64,000 nucleotides of DNA, taken from contig CAWEQO010000015.1 of assembly GCA_963811225.1 (NCBI GenBank), positions 62,001 to 126,000 of the forward strand. The letters are read 5' to 3'. This document shows positions 15,818 to 24,341 of this stretch, in pieces. Each line of letters starts with the position of its first letter. Position 1 is the stretch's first letter. This DNA is from CAWEQO01 sp963811225. Lineage in GTDB: Bacteria > Chloroflexota > Anaerolineae > Anaerolineales > Anaerolineaceae. Position numbers and translations under genes: made by a program. The notes under the pieces are model-generated. The model did no database searches. It saw nothing but the letters and a program-made list of their open reading frames with translations, and was not told where the DNA came from.

Positions 15818-16801
15818 ATGAACGAACGCGTGTATCTTGCCGCAAGTGACAGCCTGATCTTGATCGATCACAGCGACGGCGATTGGCGTGAGGCCGGGCG
15901 AAGCCTGCAAGGCCAACGCCTCACCTCCGTCATGGCCTGGGGAGACACCGTGATTGCCGGGTCTGTGGATGGTCTCTGGCTCTCGCGCGATCAGGGCCAG
16001 ACCTGGAAGTCCGCCTCGGACTGCATACCCGATGGCAGCCGCCACATCCGCTGGCTGGCCCGCAACGCCTCCCGCCCGGTGCGCATCTTCGCCGGCACGG
16101 AGCCCGCCGAAATTTTCACTTCCGAAGATGGCGGCGAGACCTGGCAGGGGCATCCCGAGGTGCCCGAATTACGTGATCGCTTCGGCTGGTACCTGCCGTA
16201 TTCTCCCGAGGCCGGCTGCGTGCGCGGCTTCGCCTTCTCGGGTAGCCGCGGTTACGCGGCGGTGGAGCAGGGTGGGGTGCTGGTCACCGACGACAACGGC
16301 GACACCTGGTAGTTGGCTGCGGGCAGCACCGGCCAAACCAGCTTTGAGAACCCGCAGGGCAAGCACATCCACCCTGACGTGCATTCCATCCGCGTCCACC
16401 CGGTCTCTGCCAGCCGTGTCTGCGCCCCCACCGGCGGCGGATTGTTCTACTCATATGACGGCGGCGACAGCTGGAAGCGTCTCTACCGCTGCTACTGCCG
16501 CGCCGCCTGGCTCGACCCCGACGATCCCAACCACGTCATCTTTGGCCCGGCCAACTCCGTCGACCGCGGCGGCCGCCTGGAGCAGAGCCATGATGGCGGC
16601 GCAACCTGGCAGCCCGCCGATGACGGCCTCGATACCCCCTGGCCGCGTCACATGGTCGAGCGCTTCTTGCAAGTTGGTGAAGATCTGCTGGCAGTGCTCT
16701 CCAACGGTCAAATCTACGCCGCACCTCTCACCGCCCTCAGCTGGCGGCAAGTCCTCCCCGATCTCCCCGCCATCCGCGCCGCCGCCACAAACAGCCCCTA
16801 A
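15818..16801 (+). pseudogene. BNR/sortilin-type beta-propeller protein, interrupted by in-frame TAG
   Basis: One continuous frame of 327 codons is cut by TAG at 16310-16312. On both sides the protein shows BNR/Asp-box repeats: LSRDQGQTW, TSEDGGETW, VTDDNGDTW just before the stop, then SYDGGDSW and SHDGGATW after it. Such repeats build six- or seven-bladed propellers, as in photosystem-assembly Ycf48-like and sialidase-like proteins; no signal peptide is seen, so it is probably cytoplasmic. The stop falls right after the repeat W, where a CAG to TAG change would explain it. Transcription looks leaderless. Function unknown. Confidence 0.75.
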
Positions 16802-16804
16802 TCG

Positions 16805-16845
16805 GCAACCCGGACCCTAAAGGTTACCTTTAGGGTCCGGGTTGC
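16805..16845. terminator. bidirectional hairpin between convergent genes
   Basis: A 20-bp perfect inverted repeat (16805-16824 with 16826-16845) lies directly between the BNR gene and the zwf stop codon at 16847. Confidence 0.7.
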
Positions 16846-16846
16846 T

Positions 16847-18286
16847 TCAGCAGCAATTCTCCCACTCTCTCCCATCTGTGCCGATCAGCGCCGCCGCCTC
16901 TTCCGGCCCCCAGCTGCCCGGTGGATACGTGTGCAGCGGCGGGGACTCCATCGCCTCCCATGGATGCAGCAGGTGCCCCACCAGCTTCCAGGCGCGTTCG
17001 ATCTCGTCACTGCGGGCGAACAGCGAAGCATCCCCTTGCATCGCGTCCAGCAGCAGCCGCTCGTAGGCGTCCGGCAGGGCCCGGCTGCCGATCAGGTCAC
17101 TGTACATGAAATTCATCGCCACCGGCGTGACGCTCATGTTCATCCCCGGCGTTTTCATATCAAAACACAGGTGGATGCCCTCGTTCGGCTGGATGCAGAA
17201 GCCCAGGCGGTTGGCTGAAGCCGGGTCCTCTCCAGGAAAGATCGGGTTCGGCGTCACCTTGAACTGGATCATGATCTCAGTGGACTTCTTTGCCAGGGCT
17301 TTACCCGTCCGCAAGTAGAACGGCACGCCCTGCCAACGCCAGTTGTCGATGAACAGTTTCAGGGCGATGAAGGTGGGCGTGGTGGAATCCGGCGCTGTGC
17401 CTTCCTCTTTGCGATAGCCCTGGTACTGTCCCCACACCGATTGGTCCATCTCCGGCGGGCGGATGGCTTTGAGCACTTTGACCTTTTCGTTGCGCAGGTC
17501 GTTGGCGCTCATCGTCAACGGCGGCTCCATCGCCACCAGCGACACCAGCTGCAGCACGTGGTTCTGGAGCATGTCGCGCACCACACCGCTTTGTTCGTAA
17601 TACCCGGCCCGGTGGCCCACGCCTTCTTCTTCCGCCGCCGTGATCTGCACGTGGTCGATGTACTTGTTGTTCCACATTTCTTGGAACATATAATTGGCAA
17701 AGCGGAACGCCAGGATGTTCTGGACCGTCTCTTTGCCCAGGTAGTGATCGATGCGGTAAACCTGCCGCTCTTCGAAGTAGCTGTGCACCTCTTCGTTCAG
17801 CTGTTTGGCGCTCTCCAGATCGTGCCCGAACGGCTTTTCGATGATGATGCGCACCCAGCCTCGACTGTGATTCAAGCCGGATTCGCCCAGGTTGCGGATC
17901 ACATCGCCGTAGACCGTCGGTGGGATCGCCAGGTAGAACAGCCGGTTCTGCCGGGTGCCAAACTGCTTGTCGAACTGTTCCAGCCGCTCGCCCAGCCGCC
18001 GGTACGTCTCCGGCTCGTCATAGTCCCCGGTCAGGTACGACAGCCGCTCCGAGAACTTCTGCCACAGGTCCAGGTCGAGCACGCCTTCGCTCTCTAGCGC
18101 ATCCCGCAGGTGCTGCCGGAACCGCTCGTCGCTGTATTCTGTGCGCCCCATCCCAATGATGCGCACATCGTCCGGCATCATCTGCTTTCCTTCCAGGCTG
18201 AACAGCGCCGGGATGAGTTTGCGCTGGGTCAAATCTCCGGATGCGCCGAAGATGACCATTGCGCATGATTCTTCACGTTCGCTCAA
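16847..18286 (-). CDS. zwf: glucose-6-phosphate 1-dehydrogenase
   Basis: 479 aa, usual length. The NADP-binding start V-I-F-G-A-S-G-D-L-T-Q-R-K-L-I-P-A-L, the EKPFGHD segment and the active-site RIDHYLGKETVQN are all present. It oxidises glucose 6-phosphate to 6-phosphogluconolactone, feeding NADPH and the pentose phosphate pathway. The likely start is TTG at 18286, overlapping the stop of the upstream isochorismatase-like gene by four bases (TTGA); an ATG nine codons downstream is the alternative. The pair forms an operon. Confidence 0.95.
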   Translation of the reverse strand: MSEREESCAMVIFGASGDLTQRKLIPALFSLEGKQMMPDDVRIIGMGRTEYSDERFRQHLRDALESEGVLDLDLWQKFSERLSYLTGDYDEPETYRRLGERLEQFDKQFGTRQNRLFYLAIPPTVYGDVIRNLGESGLNHSRGWVRIIIEKPFGHDLESAKQLNEEVHSYFEERQVYRIDHYLGKETVQNILAFRFANYMFQEMWNNKYIDHVQITAAEEEGVGHRAGYYEQSGVVRDMLQNHVLQLVSLVAMEPPLTMSANDLRNEKVKVLKAIRPPEMDQSVWGQYQGYRKEEGTAPDSTTPTFIALKLFIDNWRWQGVPFYLRTGKALAKKSTEIMIQFKVTPNPIFPGEDPASANRLGFCIQPNEGIHLCFDMKTPGMNMSVTPVAMNFMYSDLIGSRALPDAYERLLLDAMQGDASLFARSDEIERAWKLVGHLLHPWEAMESPPLHTYPPGSWGPEEAAALIGTDGREWENCC

Positions 18287-18921
18287 TCCTCCCCCTTCAC
18301 AAAATCGATATCGTCCACGCTGCGCACCACGCCGCCGTTATACAGCCCCGAGACCTGGCGCAGGGTCAACGCCTGATCGAACTCGGTCAGCGCCGAGATG
18401 CCGTCCGCCGGGACAATCACGTTGTACCATCGCAGCGCGGCCGAGGCCACCGTATGCAGCACGCACACGTTCGAAACCGTGCCCACGATCACCAAGTTCT
18501 TGACCCCCCAAACCCTCGCCAAAACGTGGTCCAGCGAGCTTTCGTAGAAGCCGTCGTAGCGGTACTTCACCACGACCAGTTCCTCCGGCTGCCGGGGGGC
18601 CAGGTCGTCAATAATTTGCCAGCCCCAGGTGCCCTTGACGCAGTGTTTCGGCCAAATGTCAAACTCCGGATCGTCTTCCATGGAGGTATCTTGGGTGAAG
18701 GCCACGTGCGTGCCACTTTCACGAGCCGCATCCAGAAGCTTCTTGATGTTTCCGATCGTGCCGGCTGCGTCCGGCACCAGCAGCGAACCCTCCGGTTTGA
18801 CGAAGTCGTTAACCATGTCGACGATGATGAGAGCCGTCTTGTCGGCCGGCAGTCGGACTTGCTCCAAAAAAGGAATTTCGGGAACTTGCACGGTGGAACC
18901 GGGAATCGATGGTATTGCCAT
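18283..18921 (-). CDS. isochorismatase-family cysteine hydrolase
   Basis: 212 aa. The catalytic triad of the family is visible: Asp in ALIIVDMVNDFV, Lys in the VVVKYRYDGF strand, and nucleophilic Cys in VIVGTVSNVCVLHTV. Relatives hydrolyse nicotinamide, N-carbamoyl compounds or isochorismate; a nicotinamidase-like role would fit the NADP-linked zwf gene it is coupled to, but the zinc-ligand motif of nicotinamidases is not evident, so the substrate is open. It is the first gene of a two-gene operon with zwf. Confidence 0.85.
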   Translation of the reverse strand: MAIPSIPGSTVQVPEIPFLEQVRLPADKTALIIVDMVNDFVKPEGSLLVPDAAGTIGNIKKLLDAARESGTHVAFTQDTSMEDDPEFDIWPKHCVKGTWGWQIIDDLAPRQPEELVVVKYRYDGFYESSLDHVLARVWGVKNLVIVGTVSNVCVLHTVASAALRWYNVIVPADGISALTEFDQALTLRQVSGLYNGGVVRSVDDIDFVKGED

Positions 18922-18950
18922 TCCTAATCTCCTCGTTTGCGTGATGGTAA

Positions 18951-18989
18951 CTGCTCCGGCAGAGGTGTCACGACACCCTGCCGGAGCAG
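18951..18989 (-). terminator. hairpin after the flavoprotein gene
   Basis: CTGCTCCGGCAG / CTGCCGGAGCAG with a second inner GGTGTC/GACACC pairing, located 14 bases beyond the flavoprotein stop and before the isochorismatase start. Confidence 0.65.
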
Positions 18990-19003
18990 CTGTAAAATTA
19001 ATT

Positions 19004-20182
19004 CTATTCGGGCAGGCGTCCTTTCAAGTCTTCCGGCTTGAACGGACCGGGCTCGGCGATCAGCTTACGGGCGTTGTCCACCTGATCCCAGGTGTTCCAC
19101 AGCAGCGCGCCGCGCACCCGCCCATCCTTGAGATAGTATACGACACCTTTGTGGAATGGTTCTACCCAATCTTCCACGGTTTCCAACTGCGGGTTAAGCT
19201 CTCCCACTGCCTCATAGCCCAGATCGAACAGATCGGAATAGAAGAACGGCAGGTGATCGTAGTACAGCTCCTCACCCGACATATTGCGTCCGGCAATCTC
19301 TCCTTGGGTCAGGGCGTTGTCCTCGTGCTCTACCCGCATGCGCATCTCCAGCTCCGGATTGTAGAACGAGACCGCATCCCCGGCGGCATAGATGTCCGGC
19401 TGGCTGGTGCGCAGCATCCGGTCGACGATGATGCCGTTGCCCACATCCAGCCCGGCTGCCTGGGCTATGCTCACGTTCGGGCGTATGCCGATCCCTGCCA
19501 CCACCACATCCGAGACGATTTCATCGCCGTTCTTGGTGGTGAGCGCCTTCTTGCCGTCCCGAATTTGGAAGCCCTCGATCATCTCTCCTGCCCGCACGTC
19601 GACGCCGTGCTCACGGTAGTAGTCGTTCAAGAACTCCGACAGGTCACGGGGGTAGAGCAGTGCGCCAATCCCAATCTCCGGGAAGACCATGGTCACCTTT
19701 TGGCCGTTCATCGCCAGCGCCGCTGCAATCTCCGATCCGATGAAACCGCCCCCAATCACTGTAAATGTTCGCCCATCTTGCGCCAGTTCGTGCAGCTTTC
19801 GGTAGTCTTGCAAATTACGATAATAGATGATGTCCTCACCGCCGAAAGGCAGCCGCTTCGGCGTGCCGCCGGTCGCCAGCAGCAGGTGATCGTAGCTGTA
19901 GGCGTTGTCCTGCTCATCGTGCACCACCCGGTTCATCTGATCGAAGCTGTGGATCGGGTGGTGCAGGTGCAGTTTCACATCCTGCCCATCCAGGTCGCGC
20001 CAGATCTGATCGATGGTTTTACCCTTCCACAACCCCTTCGATAGGGCCGGGCGCGTGTAGGGTGGGTCCGGCTCGGCGCTGAAGACCGCAATCTGACCCT
20101 CCTGGTCGTTCTTGCGGATTCCCTGAACGGCAGCCGCGGCCGCCATTCCTCCGCCCACAATGATGTACGAGTAATGAGGCAT
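19004..20182 (-). CDS. FAD-dependent NAD(P)H oxidoreductase (ferredoxin/rubredoxin reductase-like)
   Basis: 392 aa. FAD-binding YIIVGGGMAAAAAVQGIR at the N-terminus, the P-x-x-R-P-A-L-S-K substrate-side motif, ATGGTPKRLP, a second Rossmann motif VIGGGFIGSEIAAAL and the FAD-closing IYAAGDAVSF. This is the layout of nitrite-reductase-type and AIF-like reductases that pass electrons from NAD(P)H to ferredoxin or rubredoxin. The second half of the Rossmann motif ends in normal small residues; cofactor preference cannot be read. AAAGGAG precedes the ATG. No ferredoxin gene is adjacent, so the partner is unknown. Confidence 0.9.
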   Translation of the reverse strand: MPHYSYIIVGGGMAAAAAVQGIRKNDQEGQIAVFSAEPDPPYTRPALSKGLWKGKTIDQIWRDLDGQDVKLHLHHPIHSFDQMNRVVHDEQDNAYSYDHLLLATGGTPKRLPFGGEDIIYYRNLQDYRKLHELAQDGRTFTVIGGGFIGSEIAAALAMNGQKVTMVFPEIGIGALLYPRDLSEFLNDYYREHGVDVRAGEMIEGFQIRDGKKALTTKNGDEIVSDVVVAGIGIRPNVSIAQAAGLDVGNGIIVDRMLRTSQPDIYAAGDAVSFYNPELEMRMRVEHEDNALTQGEIAGRNMSGEELYYDHLPFFYSDLFDLGYEAVGELNPQLETVEDWVEPFHKGVVYYLKDGRVRGALLWNTWDQVDNARKLIAEPGPFKPEDLKGRLPE

Positions 20183-20478
20183 CTTATTCTCCTTTCTTAT
20201 TTTCCCCTTCTCAGATAATATAACATATTTGACCGAGAATCGGCGATACCCTATCCAAGGCTTTCACCCCTCCAACTTTACCCAACGTTTGCTCCAACAA
20301 ATTCCAATCCTTATCCAATTCCTTTTGTGGTAGGTTTATTTGAAAGGAATAGATAGGAGCGCGCCTGGCTGGCAAGCTCGGCATGGCGGCTTGAGAAGTT
20401 TCTTTCCGGCAGCCCATCGGGCACGTTTTCTGTTTACGGTTGTTTATTCGGTAGTGGGGGAATAAAGGAAAGGTTTGA
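20183..20478. other. intergenic region without clear gene
   Basis: 296 bp between divergent genes. AT-rich next to the flavoprotein start (TATAATATAACAT-like sequence), probably holding its promoter, but no consensus pair could be fixed. A 68-codon open frame on the minus strand has no ribosome site or recognisable protein features and is not called. Confidence 0.4.
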
Positions 20479-21160
20479 TTGGCAATTTTTGAGGATCGTA
20501 AGGAGGCAGGACGCGTCTTCAGCGCGTGAGCTGTCTCATACCAAAGGACGGGGGAACATGGTCGTCCTGGCGCTGCCGCGAGGTGGCGTCCCCGTTGGAT
20601 ACGAGGTTGCCAAGAAACTCGATGCGCCGTTGGACGTCTTCATCGTTCGCAAGCTGGGTGTGCCCGGCCACGAAGAGCTGGCCATGGGAGCCATTGCCTC
20701 TGGTGGGGTGCTGGTGCTCAATAAAGAGGTGATCTGGAGGCTCAACATCTCTCGCCAGGTGATTGACGAGGTCGCCGGCGAGGAACGTCGCGAGCTGGAG
20801 CGCCGCGAGCAGGCCTATCGGCACGGGCGTCCGCCGATCGACGTCAAGGGCAAGGTCGCCATCCTGATCGATGATGGCCTGGCGACCGGGGCCAGCATGA
20901 AGGCCGCTATCGAAGGTCTGAAGTCGCGCGATCCATCCAAGATCATCGTCGCCGTACCGGTGGCCGCACCAGAGACCTGCGCATCCTTCCAGGATCTGGT
21001 CGACGAAATCATCTGCGCCGAGACGCCCGAGCCGTTTTTCGGCGTCGGCGTCTGGTATAAGGATTTTTCGCAGACCACGGATGAAGAGGTCCGTTCTTTA
21101 CTCGAGCAGTCACGCGAGTTCTCCAACGTTGGCGAGCGCGCGAACCGTGATAATTCATGA
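20479..21160 (+). CDS. phosphoribosyltransferase-domain protein, N-terminus frameshifted
   Basis: A type I PRTase of about 226 aa. The main frame has LALPRGGVPVGYEVA and the PRPP loop VAILIDDGLATGASM. The conserved family start (F-x-D-R-x-E-A-G-R) is encoded in another frame: TTG at 20479, behind AAGGAAAGG, reads M-A-I-F-E-D-R-K-E-A-G-R-V-F-S-A and then meets TGA at 20527. Dropping one base there (T20527) joins it to ELSHTKGRG of the main frame. Relatives occur beside alpha/beta hydrolase and erythromycin-esterase-like genes, as here; the substrate is unknown. Confidence 0.8.
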
Positions 21161-21174
21161 AAGGGGAAATATAG

Positions 21175-21390
21175 ATGACAGTCGTGAAAGTTGTCGAAAT
21201 TTTAGCTCAGTCTCCCAACAGTTGGGAAGATGCCACAAAAGAGGCATTGCGCGTAGCCTCTGAGACCATCCAGGGCATCCAAAGCATTTACATCAAGGAA
21301 TTTCAGGCGGTCGTCGAGAACAACCAGATCACCGCTTACCGGGTGGATGCCAAGATTTCGTTTACCATCAAAGAAAAGATGCGAGACTAA
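21175..21390 (+). CDS. dodecin, flavin-binding protein
   Basis: 71 aa, exactly dodecin length. V-V-K-V-V-E-I-L-A-Q-S at the start, SWEDATKEAL helix with the flavin-stacking Trp, and Y-R-V-D-A-K-I-S-F at the end match the family. Dodecins form hollow dodecamers that store riboflavin or FMN and limit flavin photochemistry. It lies 14 bp behind the phosphoribosyltransferase gene with GAAAGGGG in front, so they are likely co-transcribed. Confidence 0.92.
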   Translation: MTVVKVVEILAQSPNSWEDATKEALRVASETIQGIQSIYIKEFQAVVENNQITAYRVDAKISFTIKEKMRD

Positions 21391-21410
21391 ACAACATCCA
21401 TCTGAATCGC

Positions 21411-21448
21411 CCGGGAGACGGACGGCAGGGGGATGCCGCCTCTCCCGG
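21411..21448 (+). terminator. hairpin after dodecin
   Basis: CCGGGAGA / TCTCCCGG outer stem with inner GGCA/TGCC pairing, 20 bases after the dodecin stop. Confidence 0.55.
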
Positions 21449-21468
21449 TGGTTTCATTGAAGCCGGCC

Positions 21469-21535
21469 GAGAAATCGGAGTGGAGCGTTGCAGTGGAGTA
21501 TGCAGCGCTCTGTTGGCACTCCACTCCGATTTCTC
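21469..21535 (+). repeat. 17-bp inverted repeat before the hydrolase gene
   Basis: GAGAAATCGGAGTGGAG (21469-21485) and its exact reverse complement at 21519-21535, with a 33-nt loop that contains a second GTGGAGT-type copy. It ends 30 bases before the hydrolase start and could be a second terminator or leader structure. Confidence 0.55.
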
Positions 21536-21564
21536 GAATCGATTTCAATAGGAAGGAGTGCAGA

Positions 21565-22251
21565 ATGGATAGGAAGCAAGATCAAGCGATTGAGGACCGT
21601 CTCGTGCAAATTCCCCTTGGTCACGTCCAGCTTGAAGGCTCTTTGAACGTCCCGGAGGATGCCGAGGGCATAGTCGTGTTTGTGCACGGCAGCGGCAGCA
21701 GCCGCCACAGCCCACGCAACCAGTTCGTAGCGAAGCAGTTGCGCCAGGGGCCGCTCGGTACGCTGCTCTTCGATCTGCTCACCTCCGAGGAGGAGGAGAT
21801 CGATATGCGCACCGGCCGGCTGCGCTTCGACATTGGCCTGCTGGCCGAGCGTACGATTGCTGCGGTTGAGTGGTTGTCGAAGCAGGACTTTGCCGAGGGA
21901 CTCGAAACAGGCTTGTTTGGCGCAAGCACCGGAGCCGCAGCCGCGCTCATCACGGCCGCCGAGCGCCCCGATAGGATCACTGCGGTCGTCTCACGCGGTG
22001 GGCGTCCCGACATGGCCGAAGGCTTCTTGCAGCGCGTCCAAGCCCCGACCCTGCTGATTGTAGGCGGCCAGGATTCCCCAGTCATTGAGATGAACCAGGA
22101 GGCGTTCGAGCAGATGTCGCCCGACCTGGAAAAGGAATTCCGTATCGTCCCAGGGGCTACGCACCTGTTCTCTGAGCCCGGCGCCCTCGAACAAGTGGCT
22201 GAGATGGCCCAGGAGTGGTTCACGGAGCACTTGACTTCGCAGGAGGAGTAG
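21565..22251 (+). CDS. alpha/beta hydrolase (dienelactone-hydrolase-like)
   Basis: 228 aa from the ATG at 21565, with AGGAAGGAG upstream. The oxyanion strand VVFVHGSGSSRHSPRN, nucleophile elbow GLFGASTGAAAAL, the acid in LLIVGGQDSPV and the His in GATHLFSEPG form a plausible Ser-Asp-His triad. This subgroup is commonly encoded with phosphoribosyltransferases and erythromycin-esterase-like proteins. No signal peptide; cytoplasmic. Substrate unknown. Confidence 0.85.
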   Translation: MDRKQDQAIEDRLVQIPLGHVQLEGSLNVPEDAEGIVVFVHGSGSSRHSPRNQFVAKQLRQGPLGTLLFDLLTSEEEEIDMRTGRLRFDIGLLAERTIAAVEWLSKQDFAEGLETGLFGASTGAAAALITAAERPDRITAVVSRGGRPDMAEGFLQRVQAPTLLIVGGQDSPVIEMNQEAFEQMSPDLEKEFRIVPGATHLFSEPGALEQVAEMAQEWFTEHLTSQEE

Positions 22252-22373
22252 CCGCTTGCGTTGTCATCCTCCCCTCAACCCTTATCGGTGCGCTGCGCAG
22301 TCCACCCAATGGAGAGGGGCGCTTCACGCGGGGCCCTCTGAGGTTCTATAGAATAACGGGAGGTAAATCAATT

Positions 22374-23708
22374 ATGAGAATTAGACGGCAGTCAGATTCT
22401 GATGCCGACACCCGTGAGCTGGCCAACAAGCTGGCTTCGCTGACCCAACCTTTGGAAAACGAGGACGACCTCGATCCTTTGTTGGAGCGCATTGGAGACG
22501 CCCGTTACGTGCTTCTGGGTGAGGCGTCCCACGGTACGTCCGAGTTTTATCGCTGGCGCATGCGCATTTCACAACGTTTGATGGAAGAGAAAGACTTCTC
22601 GTTCATCTGCGTGGAGGGCGACTGGCCTGATTGCTACCGGGTTAATCGCTACATTAAATCCTATCCCGACTCAGGCGACAGTGCCCTGGATGTGCTGCAG
22701 GCCTTCGAGCGCTGGCCGACCTGGATGTGGGCCAACTGGGAGGTGGTTGCCCTGGCTGAGTGGATGCGCCGTTTCAACGAGCAGCGTCAGACCGAGCGCA
22801 AAGTGGGCTTCTTCGGCCTGGACGTCTACAGCCTGTGGGAATCGCTGGACGCCATCACTCAATATCTGAAGGAGAACGAGCCGGAGGCGGTCGAGATGGC
22901 CCGTAAGGCCTACAACTGCTTCGAGCCCTTCTCTGAAGATCCCCAGGAATATGCCCGGGCGGTCGCCTTTGTCCCTGAAACCTGTCAGGACGAGGTGGTC
23001 GAACTGCTCCAGAACATCCGCAACCGGATGCCTGAGTTCAAGCATGATCACGAGTCGAAATTCAGTCTGGAGCAGAATGCCCTGGTGGTGCAGGACGCCG
23101 AGCGCTACTACCGCGCCATGATCGCCGGCGGCGCCAATTCCTGGAACGTGCGTGACTATCACATGGCCGAGACCCTCGACCGCTTGATGGAGCACCACGG
23201 CGACGACGCCAAGGCGATTGTCTGGGCTCATAACACGCACGTCGGCGACGCCCGCGCCACCGACATGTCGGAAGTGGGCATGGTCAACATCGGTGAGCTG
23301 GCCCGCCGCCGTCACCGCCCGGATGGGGTGGTGCTGGTTGGCTTTGGCAGCTACGAGGGCAGCGTCATCGCTGGGCAGGAGTGGGACGCCCCCATGGAGG
23401 CCATGGATGTGCCGCAAGGCCGCCAGGGCAGCTGGGAGCGTGTCTTTCACGAGGCGAAGCCCAAGAACCAGCTGCTCATCATGAACGACGTCGCTGACAA
23501 TGAGCGCTTCCTCGACTTGCGCGGTCACCGTGCCATCGGCGTGGTTTATGACCCCGAGTTCGAAGCCTACGGCAATTATGTTCCGACGGTGCTGCCCCGT
23601 CGCTATGATGCCTTCCTGTTCTTCGACCAGGCTGAGGCGCTGCATCCGCTGCACCTGGTCGAAGCGGTTCCCGGCCTGCCGCCGGAATTGTATCCATGGG
23701 GATTCTAG
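22374..23708 (+). CDS. erythromycin-esterase-family protein
   Basis: 444 aa from the ATG at 22374, behind GGGAGG; an open frame extends further upstream but lacks family sequence. Conserved EreA-type motifs: LLGEASHGTSEFYRWR with active-site His, F-I-C-V-E-G-D-W-P-D, the AHNTHVGDARAT segment and VLVGFGSYEGSV. The clinical enzymes open the macrolide ring, but most environmental members of this family are of unknown function and sit in the hydrolase/PRTase neighbourhood seen here. Resistance should therefore not be assumed. The next gene starts 6 bp on. Confidence 0.88.
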   Translation: MRIRRQSDSDADTRELANKLASLTQPLENEDDLDPLLERIGDARYVLLGEASHGTSEFYRWRMRISQRLMEEKDFSFICVEGDWPDCYRVNRYIKSYPDSGDSALDVLQAFERWPTWMWANWEVVALAEWMRRFNEQRQTERKVGFFGLDVYSLWESLDAITQYLKENEPEAVEMARKAYNCFEPFSEDPQEYARAVAFVPETCQDEVVELLQNIRNRMPEFKHDHESKFSLEQNALVVQDAERYYRAMIAGGANSWNVRDYHMAETLDRLMEHHGDDAKAIVWAHNTHVGDARATDMSEVGMVNIGELARRRHRPDGVVLVGFGSYEGSVIAGQEWDAPMEAMDVPQGRQGSWERVFHEAKPKNQLLIMNDVADNERFLDLRGHRAIGVVYDPEFEAYGNYVPTVLPRRYDAFLFFDQAEALHPLHLVEAVPGLPPELYPWGF

Positions 23709-23714
23709 AAAATT

Positions 23715-24341
23715 ATGCCAAACCAAGAAGATCAATTATCCGAATATCGCAAGAAGCGCAACTTCGAGCGAACGAAAGAACCGTCCGGCGGCGAGCGCCG
23801 TTCGGGCGGGCAGCCGGCGTTCGTCATCCAAAAGCACGACGCCACGAACCTGCACTACGATTTCCGCCTGGAGATCGATGGCGTGCTCAAATCCTGGGCG
23901 GTGCCTAAAGGCCCGTCTACCGATCCTGGCACCCGCCGCCTGGCCGTGCCTACCGAAGACCATCCCCTCGACTACCTCGACTTCGAGGGTGTGATCCCCG
24001 AAGATGAGTACGGCGGTGGCGCTGTCATTGTCTGGGACACGGGCAAGTTCCGCAATCTGCGCGCCGATAAGCCCAAGGGCGCCGCGACCCTGGAGCAGTC
24101 ATTGCAGCAGGGCACGATCGAGGTCTGGCTGGAGGGCAAGAAGCTGCAAGGCGGCTACGCCCTGGTGCGCACCGGCAAGGGCGAAGACGCTAACTGGCTG
24201 CTAATCAAGATGAAAGACGACCGGGCCCGCCCGGATGTGGACGTCCTCAAAGAGCAGCCGGATTCCGTCCTGACCGGACGCTCGTTGGAAGACGTTGTCC
24301 GTGAGGAAGCCCGGCAAGGGGAAAAGGAACAAGCCGAATGA
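23715..24341 (+). CDS. LigD-type 3-prime phosphoesterase domain protein
   Basis: 208 aa, the stand-alone phosphoesterase (PE) module of bacterial NHEJ ligase LigD. Visible: Q-K-H-D-A-T-N-L-H-Y-D-F-R-L-E-I-D with the metal-binding His/Asp residues, LKSWAVPKGPS, and the EGVIPEDEYGGG loop. It trims 3-prime phosphates and ribonucleotides at DNA ends. The stop overlaps the start of the polymerase-domain gene (ATGA), so the two LigD parts are made together as separate polypeptides. Confidence 0.92.
   Translation: MPNQEDQLSEYRKKRNFERTKEPSGGERRSGGQPAFVIQKHDATNLHYDFRLEIDGVLKSWAVPKGPSTDPGTRRLAVPTEDHPLDYLDFEGVIPEDEYGGGAVIVWDTGKFRNLRADKPKGAATLEQSLQQGTIEVWLEGKKLQGGYALVRTGKGEDANWLLIKMKDDRARPDVDVLKEQPDSVLTGRSLEDVVREEARQGEKEQAE

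Noticed and set aside
20211..20417. 68-codon open frame on the minus strand between the flavoprotein and PRTase genes
   Set aside because: No ribosome site, no recognisable protein pattern, and it covers the probable promoter region.
22215..22373. N-terminal extension of the erythromycin-esterase-like protein
   Set aside because: Sequence unlike the family; the ATG at 22374 has a consensus ribosome site.
22374..23708. Macrolide resistance gene
   Set aside because: Only the broad Ere family is supported; neighbourhood suggests a housekeeping role.
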